Program-made: the position numbers and the translations under genes
Notes under the pieces: model-generated
Told to the model about the DNA's origin: nothing
The model's input: only the letters and a program-made list of their open reading frames with translations
Database searches by the model: none
Shown here: piece by piece, positions 50,439-58,127 of the stretch
Layout of the letters: each line of letters starts with the position of its first letter
How positions within the stretch are numbered: the stretch's first letter is position 1
Assembly: GCF_006440775.1 (NCBI RefSeq)
Contig: NZ_VFTZ01000022.1
Location: 29,787-93,786, forward strand
Length of the DNA stretch: 64,000 nt
Source of the DNA: Mesorhizobium sp. B2-7-2
GTDB lineage: Bacteria; Pseudomonadota; Alphaproteobacteria; Rhizobiales; Rhizobiaceae
Direction: 5' to 3'

Positions 50439-51527
50439 TCAGCGCAGGCGCATCGGAAAGTCATCAAGGTCTATGCGGGCTTGCTCGAGCGCCTTTCCCA
50501 AGACCAGATCAACCATTTCGTGCCTGTCCGGCTTGAGCAGGTTCAATCCCTTCCGCAAGGCCTCTCGCCAGGCATCACCGCGTCCCCAGGCTTCCGCGAA
50601 GGCATAGGCAAGGTCGTCCTGTCTGCGCATTGCATCCAGCGCCTCGACCAGCAAGCCTGCCTGGTGGAGATCTTTCTCCCGCTTGGCGGCGCTGCTTCGC
50701 TCGCGCCGTGCCGCGACGATCAGCTTATGGACCGCAAAGCGTTCGGGCGAGGGGACAAGCACCGGCACGCCGGAGCGATGCAGGAGCACCGTCCGCACAG
50801 GATCGCGGATCAGGAAATCGAGGAAGCGCAGCGGCTGAGCCGAAGCGCCGCCGAGCGAAGGCATCGGACTGGCGTGGTCCGTGTGCTCGTCGCTGCCTCG
50901 GTTCGGGGTGAGGAACTCGATCCGGTAGCGCGAGGCGTTCTCGTACTGCGTCGTACGGCCAGCATCCGTCCGGTGCGGGATCTCGCGGAATGTTGGGTCG
51001 ACCGCCTTCAACACATCGATGACCGGCGGCGTGCTGTCCTCCACTTCGGCCGAAACGGAATGGAACTGTGCGAAGCCGGCATCACCCGTCTGCAGCGCGG
51101 CACCTGGAAGGCGCACCCCCAGATATCCGGCATAAGTCTGGAACGCGACCGTGCCGATAAGCACGGCGCGCAAGCGGAAGAGCCCGGCCCTTTCCAGCGC
51201 CTCGACGACGTCGCCGGTGAAAGGTTCGGGTGCGCTCAGGCCAGCATCGCGGACAAGCGTGGAGACCAGCTTGCGGCGGCTCCTGAGATCGTCCTTGATT
51301 TCCCTGAAGGTCGCGACCCGTTTGGCGATCTCGGGATCCTCGGCCGGGCCGACATAGCGCCGCGTTTTCTCGGGGTGGGTTTCCTCGAAATACCAGTAGT
51401 CGCGGCCCTTCACCGGCACGCGCACGAAATTGCCTGCCGTCGAGAAATCCGTCTCGAAGGAGGCATCCAGGCTGCGTTGCACCAACTCGGCATAAAGAGT
51501 GCGATAGGCGAGATCGATGGTTTTCAT
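50439..51527 (-). CDS. GSU2403-family nucleotidyltransferase-fold protein
   Basis: The 362-residue protein matches the family that combines an N-terminal helical part, a KGRDYWYFEE strand and a nucleotidyltransferase-like core near AVLIGTVAFQTYAG. The second acidic part of the catalytic site is not clear by eye, and it may be inactive as a transferase or act on tRNA or protein. Relatives appear in defence or toxin loci such as AbiEii-type systems. It lies behind two palindromic operators, and no antitoxin gene is adjacent. The ATG at 51527 follows an unremarkable ribosome site. Confidence 0.85.
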   Translation of the reverse strand: MKTIDLAYRTLYAELVQRSLDASFETDFSTAGNFVRVPVKGRDYWYFEETHPEKTRRYVGPAEDPEIAKRVATFREIKDDLRSRRKLVSTLVRDAGLSAPEPFTGDVVEALERAGLFRLRAVLIGTVAFQTYAGYLGVRLPGAALQTGDAGFAQFHSVSAEVEDSTPPVIDVLKAVDPTFREIPHRTDAGRTTQYENASRYRIEFLTPNRGSDEHTDHASPMPSLGGASAQPLRFLDFLIRDPVRTVLLHRSGVPVLVPSPERFAVHKLIVAARRERSSAAKREKDLHQAGLLVEALDAMRRQDDLAYAFAEAWGRGDAWREALRKGLNLLKPDRHEMVDLVLGKALEQARIDLDDFPMRLR

Positions 51528-51552
51528 TGCCGCTCCCGGCTCCTACGAAGCT

Positions 51553-51642
51553 GTTATAGAAATTGTGCGATTTTCTTATAACTTGCGCGCCGTCAATCCA
51601 GATCGCAAGGCTATTATAAGAAAATTACAAAAATCTTATAAC
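51553..51642. promoter_or_regulatory. Two TTATAAGA-type palindromic operators
   Basis: Site one spans 51553-51582: GTTATAGA, 13 bases, TCTTATAAC. Site two spans 51613-51642: TTATAAGA, 12 bases, TCTTATAA. Both lie upstream of the GSU2403-type gene. Two matching inverted repeats, 60 bases apart, indicate binding of a dimeric regulator. Confidence 0.6.
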
Positions 51643-51737
51643 CACCGGCATCTCCCATAGGGAGATGGGCGCCTGGCCCAATTGACACCGCAAAAAACCG
51701 CTTTCCCAGCACCGCAAACAGTGCTTTAACCCGGCCA

Positions 51738-51828
51738 TCCACAGGGGTGCTCCGTACGGTCGGGGCTGAGATGGTGGCGGCAAGCCTCCGGACCCTAAAG
51801 CTGATCTGGATAATACCAGCGGAGCGAG
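51738..51828 (+). promoter_or_regulatory. TPP riboswitch (THI box)
   Basis: The conserved elements appear in order: GGGGTGC (51744-51750), GGGGCTGAGATGG around 51762-51774, ACCCT at 51792-51796, and CTGATCTGGATAATACCAGC at 51801-51820. The 3' edge overlaps the ribosome site of the following gene. It should repress the thiamine-precursor genes when thiamine pyrophosphate is abundant. Confidence 0.94.
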
Positions 51829-51835
51829 GCGGGCC

Positions 51836-52444
51836 ATGTTTTCCGGCGCACAGATTTCCCTTTATCCCATGGCCGACGATTTCGTCGGCGTGATCCTTGG
51901 CGCGCTTGGCGCGCTCGATCCTTACCGCGACAGGCTGAGGATCGAGACAGACGACATCTCAACGCTGCTGGTCGGGCCGCCCGAGGTGCTGTTCCCAGCC
52001 ATGCGCGACCTGTTCGTGGCGGCCGCCAAAAGCGGCAGGCACTGTGTGCTGTCGGCCGCCGTCTCGCGCGGCTGCCCCGGCGAGCCGGATGACCCGATCT
52101 GCCGCTCCGAGGAGATCGGCGGCCCGGCGATCCCGCTCGACGAACGCAAGCGCGCCGCGTTGCGCGCCGTCGAGGCCACGCTTTCGACCAATCAGCCGGT
52201 GGCGGCGCAATTCTCGCTCTATGTGATGGGCACCGGCGACCACATGGACGAGATCTATGGCTGTATCGACTTCCTGAAACAGTCGGGCGTCTTCGAACGC
52301 TCCAAGCATTTTTGCACCAAGCTGCGCGGCGACGCCGGCGCGGTCTTCGCCACTCTGAACGAAGCCTTCTGCCGCTTCGGGCCCGGCGCCGGTCACGTGA
52401 CGCTCGACATCACCATTTCGGCGAACAGCCCGACCGCGGCTTGA
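51836..52444 (+). CDS. YkoF-type HMP/thiamine-binding protein
   Basis: The 202-residue protein has two related halves of about 90 residues each: one starts with GAQISLYPMADDFVGVI, and the second with AAQFSLYVMGTGDHMDEI. This matches YkoF, which binds thiamine or hydroxymethylpyrimidine. It lies directly behind a TPP riboswitch and in front of an ABC importer, so it probably accepts or delivers the pyrimidine. An SGRHCVLSAAVSRGCPG loop precedes the second half. It has no export signal and is likely cytoplasmic. Confidence 0.9.
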   Translation: MFSGAQISLYPMADDFVGVILGALGALDPYRDRLRIETDDISTLLVGPPEVLFPAMRDLFVAAAKSGRHCVLSAAVSRGCPGEPDDPICRSEEIGGPAIPLDERKRAALRAVEATLSTNQPVAAQFSLYVMGTGDHMDEIYGCIDFLKQSGVFERSKHFCTKLRGDAGAVFATLNEAFCRFGPGAGHVTLDITISANSPTAA

Positions 52445-52474
52445 GCGCAAGCTCGATCTATCGAGGTAGATGTC

Positions 52475-53407
52475 GTGGCTGTTTGGCTTGATCCATTGGG
52501 GGGAAGTGTCCCCAATCCTACTTCGCAAGTAGGGCATACGTCGGCGATTGGCGAAGCCCGTCGCGACGGCCAATCTCCTCCCTTGAGGGGGAGATTGGCT
52601 GTCATCTCGACCGTCGCCAAGATCTTCCCCGCCGCTGTCGCATTCGCTCTCCTCCTCCTAATTTGGGAACTCTGCGCACGCCTCGGCGGCATCGCCCCCA
52701 CCGTGCTCCCTGCACCCTCGCGCGTGCTGGCGCAGGCCTGGGAGAACCGGGCGGCACTGGCCGACAACACGCTTCCCACCATGCGCGCCACGCTGGCGGG
52801 CTTTGCCTGCTCGCTCGTTGCCGCCTTCATCCTCTCGGCGCTGGTCGACTTCTTTGCCCCCCTGCGCCGCGCGCTGTTCCCGCTCCTGATCGCCAGCCAG
52901 ACCTTGCCGCTGGTGGCGATCGCGCCGCTGGTGGTGCTTTGGTTCGGCTTCGGGCTGTTGCCGAAGATCCTGCTCGTGGCGCTGGTCACCTTCTTTCCGA
53001 TGATGGTGGCATTGGTGGAGGGCTATGCCGCCACGGCCCAGGAAATCAGCCAGATGCTTGCCGCCATGGGAGCAGGGCGCCGGCGCATCTTCTGGCTCGC
53101 TCGGTCGCCGTCGGCGCTGCCCTATTTCTTCGCCGGACTGCGCATCTCCATCACCTATGCGGTGGTCGGCGCCATCTTCGCCGAATATGCGGGCGCGGCG
53201 AAAGGGCTCGGCATCTATATGCTCAGCGCCAAGAACAATTTCCGCCCCGACTTGGTGCTCGCAGCCGTCGCGGTCAGCTCGGCGCTCACGCTGACGCTGT
53301 TCGGCCTCGCCGTGCTCGCCCAGCGTCTCGCCATGCCATGGGAAAATGCAAAGAGCGACAGGGCGGGGCGCTATGGCGACAAGCCTTCCGGAGAGGGCCG
53401 GCCATGA
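52475..53407 (+). CDS. thiX: ThiX-like ABC permease
   Basis: The protein has about six membrane segments and a permease EAA-like loop (EISQMLAAMGAGRRRIFW). It is the channel of a NitT/TauT-type importer. The frame is open from GTG 52475, but its first 40 codons fall within the intergenic repeat at 52496-52605. The alternative TTG at 52595 opens the proper first helix (FPAAVAFALLLLIWELCARL). Its stop overlaps the ATPase start. It should import a thiamine precursor, formylaminopyrimidine or hydroxymethylpyrimidine. Confidence 0.9.
   Translation: MAVWLDPLGGSVPNPTSQVGHTSAIGEARRDGQSPPLRGRLAVISTVAKIFPAAVAFALLLLIWELCARLGGIAPTVLPAPSRVLAQAWENRAALADNTLPTMRATLAGFACSLVAAFILSALVDFFAPLRRALFPLLIASQTLPLVAIAPLVVLWFGFGLLPKILLVALVTFFPMMVALVEGYAATAQEISQMLAAMGAGRRRIFWLARSPSALPYFFAGLRISITYAVVGAIFAEYAGAAKGLGIYMLSAKNNFRPDLVLAAVAVSSALTLTLFGLAVLAQRLAMPWENAKSDRAGRYGDKPSGEGRP
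52496..52605. repeat. Palindromic repeat overlapping the thiX start region
   Basis: The sequence has palindromic parts: ggggaagtgtcccc-like, ctacttcgcaagtag and gccaatctcctccc with ggggagattggc. It lies between ykoF and thiX. The gccaatctcc...ggggagattggc core also marks the elements at 32226-32425 and 58464-58570. Confidence 0.7.
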
Positions 53408-54162
53408 CGCGGCTCGAGCTCCGCAACATGCGAAAAAACTTCGGCGCGCTCGAGGTTTTGGCGGGCATTTCGCTGCATGTCGAAGAGGGCGAGTTCGTCT
53501 CGATCCTCGGCCCCTCCGGCGCGGGCAAGTCGACACTGTTCCAGTTGCTCACCGGCGCAATCCGGGGCGAGGGCGAGATGCGCTTCGACGGCGCCCGCTT
53601 CGCCTTCATGCCGCAGCGCGATGCGCTGATGCCGTGGCGGCGCGTCATCGACAACGCGACGCTGGGGCTCGAGGTGCAGGGCCTGAAGCGCCGCGCGGCG
53701 CGCGAGCGCGTGGCGCCGTTGTTCGCCGAGTTCGGCCTTGCCGGCTTCGAGCGCGCCTGGCCGGCCGAGCTGTCCGGCGGCATGCGCCAGCGGGCGGCAT
53801 TGCTGCGCACCGTCGTGCAGCAGTGCGACATGCTGCTCCTCGACGAGCCGTTCGGCGCGCTCGACGCGCTCACCCGCGCGGCCATGCAGCGCTGGCTGGA
53901 GACGATGTGGCGAAACCATCGCTGGACGGCGCTGCTCATCACCCATGACGTGCGCGAGGCGGTGCTTCTGTCCGACCGCATCTATGTGCTGTCGGCGCGG
54001 CCCGCGCGCGTGGTGCGCGAGGTGGCTGTGCCGCTGCCGCGCCCGCGCACCAAGAGCGCGGCGCTTGCCCGCGAGGCGGCCGCGATCGAGGCCGGCATCC
54101 TCGACATTTTGCTCGGCGCCGCCGAACCGATTTCCCAACCATCCGATGGAGAAAACCGATGA
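53404..54162 (+). CDS. thiZ: ThiZ-like ABC ATPase
   Basis: The 252-residue ATPase has Walker A (GPSGAGKS), the signature LSGGMRQRAALLRT, Walker B (MLLLDEPFGALD) and the switch His in LITHDVREAV. The Q-loop reads MPQRDALMPW, typical of nitrate/sulfonate/HMP importers. It overlaps the permease stop (ATGA) and the binding-protein start (ATGA), so all are in one operon under the riboswitch. Confidence 0.92.
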   Translation: MTRLELRNMRKNFGALEVLAGISLHVEEGEFVSILGPSGAGKSTLFQLLTGAIRGEGEMRFDGARFAFMPQRDALMPWRRVIDNATLGLEVQGLKRRAARERVAPLFAEFGLAGFERAWPAELSGGMRQRAALLRTVVQQCDMLLLDEPFGALDALTRAAMQRWLETMWRNHRWTALLITHDVREAVLLSDRIYVLSARPARVVREVAVPLPRPRTKSAALAREAAAIEAGILDILLGAAEPISQPSDGENR

Positions 54163-55169
54163 CCGATTTCACCCGCCGCCAGGCGATTCTTCTGGCCGCC
54201 AGCCTGCCATTTGCCGGGACTGCTGCACGTGCCCGGGCCGCCGCGCAAAAAATCACCGTCGCGCTCGACTGGACCGTCAACACCAATCACGTCGGCCTGT
54301 TCGTCGCCCGCGACAAGGGCTTTTACCGCGACGCGGGCATAGAGGTCGAAATCCTGCCTTATGGCGATACCGGCTCGGGCACGCTGGTGGCCAGCCAGGT
54401 TGCCGATTTCGGCATTTCCGGCTCGCTCGGCCTGTTCACGCAAAAGAGCGCGGGCGCCGACCTGAAGGCCGTCTACGCCGTCGTCCAGTCGGAGACCGGC
54501 CGCGTCGTCTTCAACGCCGACCGAACCGCGATTATAAGCCCGAAAAATCTCGACGGCCTGACCTATGGCGGCTTCGGCAGCGCCTGGGAGAACGCGCTGA
54601 TCTCGACCATCATCCGCCATGACGGCGGCAAGGGTGAGTTTTCCACTGTGACGCTGGGTACCTCGGCTTACGAGGCATTGGCCAACGGCGCAGTCGATTT
54701 CACGCTTGAGGTCTCGACCTGGGAAGGCGTCGAGGCCGAGCTGAAAGGTCTCAGGCAGCGCAGCTTCCGCTACGCCGGTTGCGGCGTGCCGGACGAGCAC
54801 ACCACGTTGATCGTCTCCAGCAACGCCTTCCTCGCCGCCAACCGACAGGCGGCCGTGGCCTTCGTCCAGGCGACGCGGCGCGGCTACGCATTCGCCGTCG
54901 ACCATGCGCAGCAGGCAGGCGAGCTGCTGATCGCCGCGAACAAGGATACGCTGACCAACCCGGCGCTGGTGCAAGCCTCGCTGAAGGCGCTGAACGACGA
55001 GCATTTCCTGAAAAGCGCGGACGGCGCCATCGGCACCATGGACAAGGCCAAGATGGAGGCGATGGGCGGGTATTTGTTCGCCTCGGGGATATTGCTCGAT
55101 GGCGACGGCAAGGTGCTGAAGGAGCGGCCGGATCTCGGGGCGTATTTCAGCAACGAGTTTCTAGGGTAG
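54159..55169 (+). CDS. thiY: ThiY-like HMP-precursor binding protein
   Basis: The 336-residue periplasmic protein begins with a signal containing RRQAILLAASLPF, of Tat-type. The mature NMT1/THI5-like domain starts with VALDWTVNTNHVGLFVA and contains LPYGDTGSGTLVASQVADFG and a GGFGSAWEN block. It captures formylaminopyrimidine or hydroxymethylpyrimidine and delivers it to ThiXZ. It is the last gene of the riboswitch operon. Confidence 0.92.
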   Translation: MTDFTRRQAILLAASLPFAGTAARARAAAQKITVALDWTVNTNHVGLFVARDKGFYRDAGIEVEILPYGDTGSGTLVASQVADFGISGSLGLFTQKSAGADLKAVYAVVQSETGRVVFNADRTAIISPKNLDGLTYGGFGSAWENALISTIIRHDGGKGEFSTVTLGTSAYEALANGAVDFTLEVSTWEGVEAELKGLRQRSFRYAGCGVPDEHTTLIVSSNAFLAANRQAAVAFVQATRRGYAFAVDHAQQAGELLIAANKDTLTNPALVQASLKALNDEHFLKSADGAIGTMDKAKMEAMGGYLFASGILLDGDGKVLKERPDLGAYFSNEFLG

Positions 55170-55177
55170 GGTTAGGC

Positions 55178-55657
55178 CTAACTCTTCGGATCGGGTCGCA
55201 CAACCCGTGGATTGATCGCGTCGAAAACCTGCTTCGCGTCAAAGGCGCCAATGTTGTTAAGCCCGGTGAGGTTTCCCACCTTTATCAATACGTCCTGGCC
55301 GGGCTTGACGATCTGATAGGTACTCCCTGGGGTGTATGTTGTATAAGCCGTGTTTCCGATGATGTTGGTCTGCATCATTCCAGGAGTCTGCCCAAATTCC
55401 TGCCTGCTTGCGTCCTGGCCGCCGACGATTACGAAATGTGTATGCCCGGATTGCAACGTGGTTTCGGCTGCTTTCAGCAGCACATAATCCTGCACCGTCG
55501 TGGGGTCTGTATAGCCATTCCCCCGCGCGGAGATACGGTACATGTCTCCTCCGATAGGAGCGGCCGCTACGCCTCCGGTGAATCCCATATTCTGGTATTT
55601 TGTCTGGCAACCTGCCAACAAAAGCAGAGCCAATAACACAATTAATTTCACTTTCAT
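55178..55657 (-). CDS. CC0125/CC1285-family lipoprotein
   Basis: The 159-residue precursor has a lipoprotein signal (VLLALLLLAGC, Cys near residue 21). A domain with KYQNMGFTGG, YRISARGNGYT and SGHTHFVIVGG follows. This fits the CC0125/CC1285 lipoprotein family. It is probably anchored in a membrane facing the periplasm. I chose the ATG at 55657; the longer frame to 55795 has no support. It is convergent with the thi operon. Confidence 0.85.
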   Translation of the reverse strand: MKVKLIVLLALLLLAGCQTKYQNMGFTGGVAAAPIGGDMYRISARGNGYTDPTTVQDYVLLKAAETTLQSGHTHFVIVGGQDASRQEFGQTPGMMQTNIIGNTAYTTYTPGSTYQIVKPGQDVLIKVGNLTGLNNIGAFDAKQVFDAINPRVVRPDPKS

Positions 55658-55758
55658 CCCCCAACCAAACTGGCCATTGGCCGTAAGCAATTCCTTAGAA
55701 AGTCGCGGTCTTTGCTCGCGTAAATGAGCGCCGAGAACTTTTTTAAAAGTGAACCGCT

Positions 55759-56625
55759 CTAGACCTTCTTGCGGCTGAACAGCCTTCTCAGCCACACCAG
55801 CGGCAACAGCACGAGGAAGGCGCCCTTCTTCAGCACCAGCAGCGCCAGCGCGATCAGCCCGGCGCCGGCGGCCTTGCCGTATTTGACCCCGAGCATCGTC
55901 GCCAAGACGCCCAGCGCGCCGTAACCGGCCACCTTGTCGCCGCTGGAGAATTCGAAATAGGAACTGCCGGCCCTCGGCTTGTAGGCGTCGGCCGACGCCT
56001 CGACGATCTTTTGCACGGCATCGCTCGTGATGTTGCCGTTCACCGGTACGATCTTGATTGGGACATAGCCCTGGCGGTCGAAGATCGAGACCGAGATGTT
56101 GATCGTCCTGTCGCCGGCCCAGTTCAGGATGTTGGCGTAGTAAAGGATATTCTTGCCCTTATCGATTTGCGGATAAAGGAGCCAGCCGTCGAAGCGGATA
56201 TCCTGTCCAAGCCGTTGCGACTGCGCTTTGACCGATTCCTTGAAGCTCTCCTCGAGGGAACTAATTTCTTCGTTGCGGTCGGCACTGTCCCAGTCCGCGA
56301 GGCTGACATAGCCGTCCGACACGGGTTTTTCGACGGTGAGGTTATCGATCTCCGGCGTGAAGCCGAAGATCAATTGGTCGATCGTGCCGCACTGGTCGCG
56401 GTCCCAGCCGAACTCCTTCACCACCAGGTCGCAGCGGTCCTCCGGCTTCAGGTAGAAGGCGGCGCCGCCAGCCGGAGTGATTGTGCCTCTGGCGGCGCTC
56501 AGAGGCTGGGTAAAATTTTGCGGATGATAGTCCGCGTCCTCGGCATGCACGATTGCCGGCTGCGCCAGGAAACAGGCATGCGCCACCATAATGAAAATCA
56601 GGTTTTCCCTGACCGACTTGTTCAT
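55759..56625 (-). CDS. DUF2167 membrane protein
   Basis: The 288-residue precursor has a signal peptide. A periplasmic part holds the DUF2167 motifs (GYVSLADWDSAD, DGWLLYPQIDKGKNILYYA) and two C-terminal membrane segments with Gly/Ala/Leu-rich residues (TMLGVKYGKAAGAGLIALAL). It ends in a basic RRLFSRKKV tail. A GGGAGGGGG site precedes the ATG at 56625. Family members are uncharacterised inner-membrane proteins. It starts the small minus-strand group with the lipoprotein. Confidence 0.85.
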   Translation of the reverse strand: MNKSVRENLIFIMVAHACFLAQPAIVHAEDADYHPQNFTQPLSAARGTITPAGGAAFYLKPEDRCDLVVKEFGWDRDQCGTIDQLIFGFTPEIDNLTVEKPVSDGYVSLADWDSADRNEEISSLEESFKESVKAQSQRLGQDIRFDGWLLYPQIDKGKNILYYANILNWAGDRTINISVSIFDRQGYVPIKIVPVNGNITSDAVQKIVEASADAYKPRAGSSYFEFSSGDKVAGYGALGVLATMLGVKYGKAAGAGLIALALLVLKKGAFLVLLPLVWLRRLFSRKKV

Positions 56626-56777
56626 TACCCCCTCCCGCCAATGGGACCCAACCTCAAGCATCCGTGATATAAGAGTATTTCGAAGACAAGCACAAGACGA
56701 GAAGTTCCCCTTTTGTTCCTTGTCTCGACCATGGCCCTGCCGAACTGCTCTTGAGACGGCATGCCGCCGCCTAACCC

Positions 56778-57410
56778 TCACATATCGATCATCGACCGCT
56801 TCACCCGCCCGATGATCGTGATCGCGCCTTCCAGCTCCGGCGGCGGGATGTCGAGATAGGATGCCGGCTGGAAAGGCGGATTGTCGTTCGGGCGCCAGCG
56901 CTTGTAGGTGGCGCGTCCCGTCTCGTCTGAAATCACGTAGCAGCCATTGGTCACCAGCCGCTTGTCGCGCAGGTTGACGAAGATGATCGAATCCGGCGGC
57001 GAGATCTTGTTCATCGACGGCCCGTCAACGCGCAGCGCGATCCACTCGCCTTCCTCGAGATCGGCGGTGGGGATGGTCGGATAGTCGGAGAGGTTGACGA
57101 CACTATCCTGGCTGCCGAGCTCGCCGGCGCTGATCCACGACACGATCGGCACATCTATGGTGACGGGCGAGGGGGCGAAATTGACCGGCGCCGCCTCTGC
57201 GCCGTCCGCGTTGAACAAGAGCCAGCCGGGGTCGACGCCGAACAGCCGGCCGTATTTCTCCGCCGCCTTGCGCGACAGCGGCCGGTTGCCGTTCTCGTGG
57301 CTGATCAGCGTGTTCTTGTTGATGTCACGCAAGGCCCGTGCCGCATCGCTGGGCGAGGCATAGCCGGCCTGGGCGCGCGCCTGCTGCAATCTGTGCCGAG
57401 AATCCATCAT
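56778..57410 (-). CDS. XRE/S24 repressor (LexA/CI-like)
   Basis: The 210-residue protein has an N-terminal XRE helix-turn-helix (residues about 5-60, with KNTLISHENGNRPLSRKAAEKYG). A C-terminal S24 peptidase domain carries the Ser of VDGPSMNK and the Lys of GRATYKRW. This is a CI/LexA-type repressor that can cleave itself after RecA activation. The Ala-Gly site is probably in SAGELGS. Operators with TCGTAC-N5-GTACGA lie in its own promoter and in front of the divergent small genes. Starts at 57410 and 57407 differ by one codon. Confidence 0.9.
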   Translation of the reverse strand: MMDSRHRLQQARAQAGYASPSDAARALRDINKNTLISHENGNRPLSRKAAEKYGRLFGVDPGWLLFNADGAEAAPVNFAPSPVTIDVPIVSWISAGELGSQDSVVNLSDYPTIPTADLEEGEWIALRVDGPSMNKISPPDSIIFVNLRDKRLVTNGCYVISDETGRATYKRWRPNDNPPFQPASYLDIPPPELEGAITIIGRVKRSMIDM

Positions 57411-57483
57411 CGTACAAAATGCCTGAAAATTATCGTCCGAAGTGTACGATTTCGCTTGCGCCAATTTCGTACATAACGTACGC
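57410..57483. promoter_or_regulatory. Operators of the S24 repressor in the divergent promoter
   Basis: A half-site TCGTAC lies at 57410-57415. Full sites are TCGTCC-GAAGT-GTACGA at 57433-57449 and TCGTAC-ATAAC-GTACGC at 57467-57483, with centres 34 bases apart. They lie between the repressor and the divergent gene at 57491. Confidence 0.72.
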
Positions 57484-57490
57484 TTAGCGC

Positions 57491-57619
57491 ATGAATGAAC
57501 ATCCCGCAAGCATTTCCGCACTGCCGGTGATTCCGGTGCCGCCCACGGGCATCTCAGGGCTTATCGATACCTGGCGGAGCATCGACGCGTTCGCCGCCAT
57601 GCAAAAGGAGGCGGCATGA
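57491..57619 (+). CDS. Small 42-residue protein, first divergent gene from the repressor
   Basis: A 42-codon frame begins at ATG 57491, eight bases past the last operator. It encodes NEHPASISALPVIPVPPTG, a Pro-rich stretch, then a helix (LIDTWRSIDAFAAMQKEA). Its stop overlaps the next start (ATGA at 57616). Position and overlap support it as a real gene despite its small size. No function is known. Confidence 0.6.
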   Translation: MNEHPASISALPVIPVPPTGISGLIDTWRSIDAFAAMQKEAA

Positions 57620-58014
57620 ACGCGCTGCCTTTCCAATTCGAACCGCCGTTCGAACCGCCGTTCGAATCGCCTGTCGAATTCCAATCGTCCGGACCGTCCC
57701 CGGTCCGGGCGCATTCCGGGGCGCTTGCCCCGGATCCGGCTGAACCGCCCGCACCCCGGTTCACCGGAACGGCCGGAGCCGTTCCTCCCCCGGCTCCGGC
57801 CCCCAATTCGGGCATAAGCTGCATCCGCACCGAGGACGGCACCGTCATCCTGTTCGACCGGATGACGGGCCGCGCGGTGTCGGGCCTGACGCGGACTGCG
57901 GCCGAGGCCGCTCTTCTCCGACTGACCGGCGCGGCGCCGGAGCAATTCCAGAAAAAGTGCGAAGCGGTTTTCCGTCCGGAATTGCGCCAAGACAACGCTG
58001 CCGGCGCCGCCTGA
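57616..58014 (+). CDS. Hypothetical protein with a repeat-derived end
   Basis: The 132-residue protein starts with tandem EPPFEPPFES units, has a Pro-rich middle, and then a folded part with SCIRTEDGTVILFDRMTGRAV and TRTAAEAALLRLTG. Its last 24 residues (EQFQKKCEAVF and onwards) are encoded by the gagcaattcc repeat at 57938-57993. The start overlaps the previous stop. It probably is co-expressed with the GcrA-like gene. The function is unknown. Confidence 0.65.
   Translation: MNALPFQFEPPFEPPFESPVEFQSSGPSPVRAHSGALAPDPAEPPAPRFTGTAGAVPPPAPAPNSGISCIRTEDGTVILFDRMTGRAVSGLTRTAAEAALLRLTGAAPEQFQKKCEAVFRPELRQDNAAGAA
57938..57993. repeat. Palindromic gagcaattcc...ggaattgcg element in a coding end
   Basis: The arms ggagcaattccagaaaaagt and ggttttccgtccggaattgc are inverted copies. 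The element spans the 3' end of the 57616-58014 gene. It matches 30697-30770. Confidence 0.78.
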
Positions 58015-58127
58015 CCTTCAACGCCTTCGCTGACCTGACCACCAAACGGCCTCGCGGCCGAACCCTGGCGCTTGGCCTGAAGCCTGGCGCTTCGCCCCAA
58101 GTGCTTCGCAATCAACGGAATGAGCAG

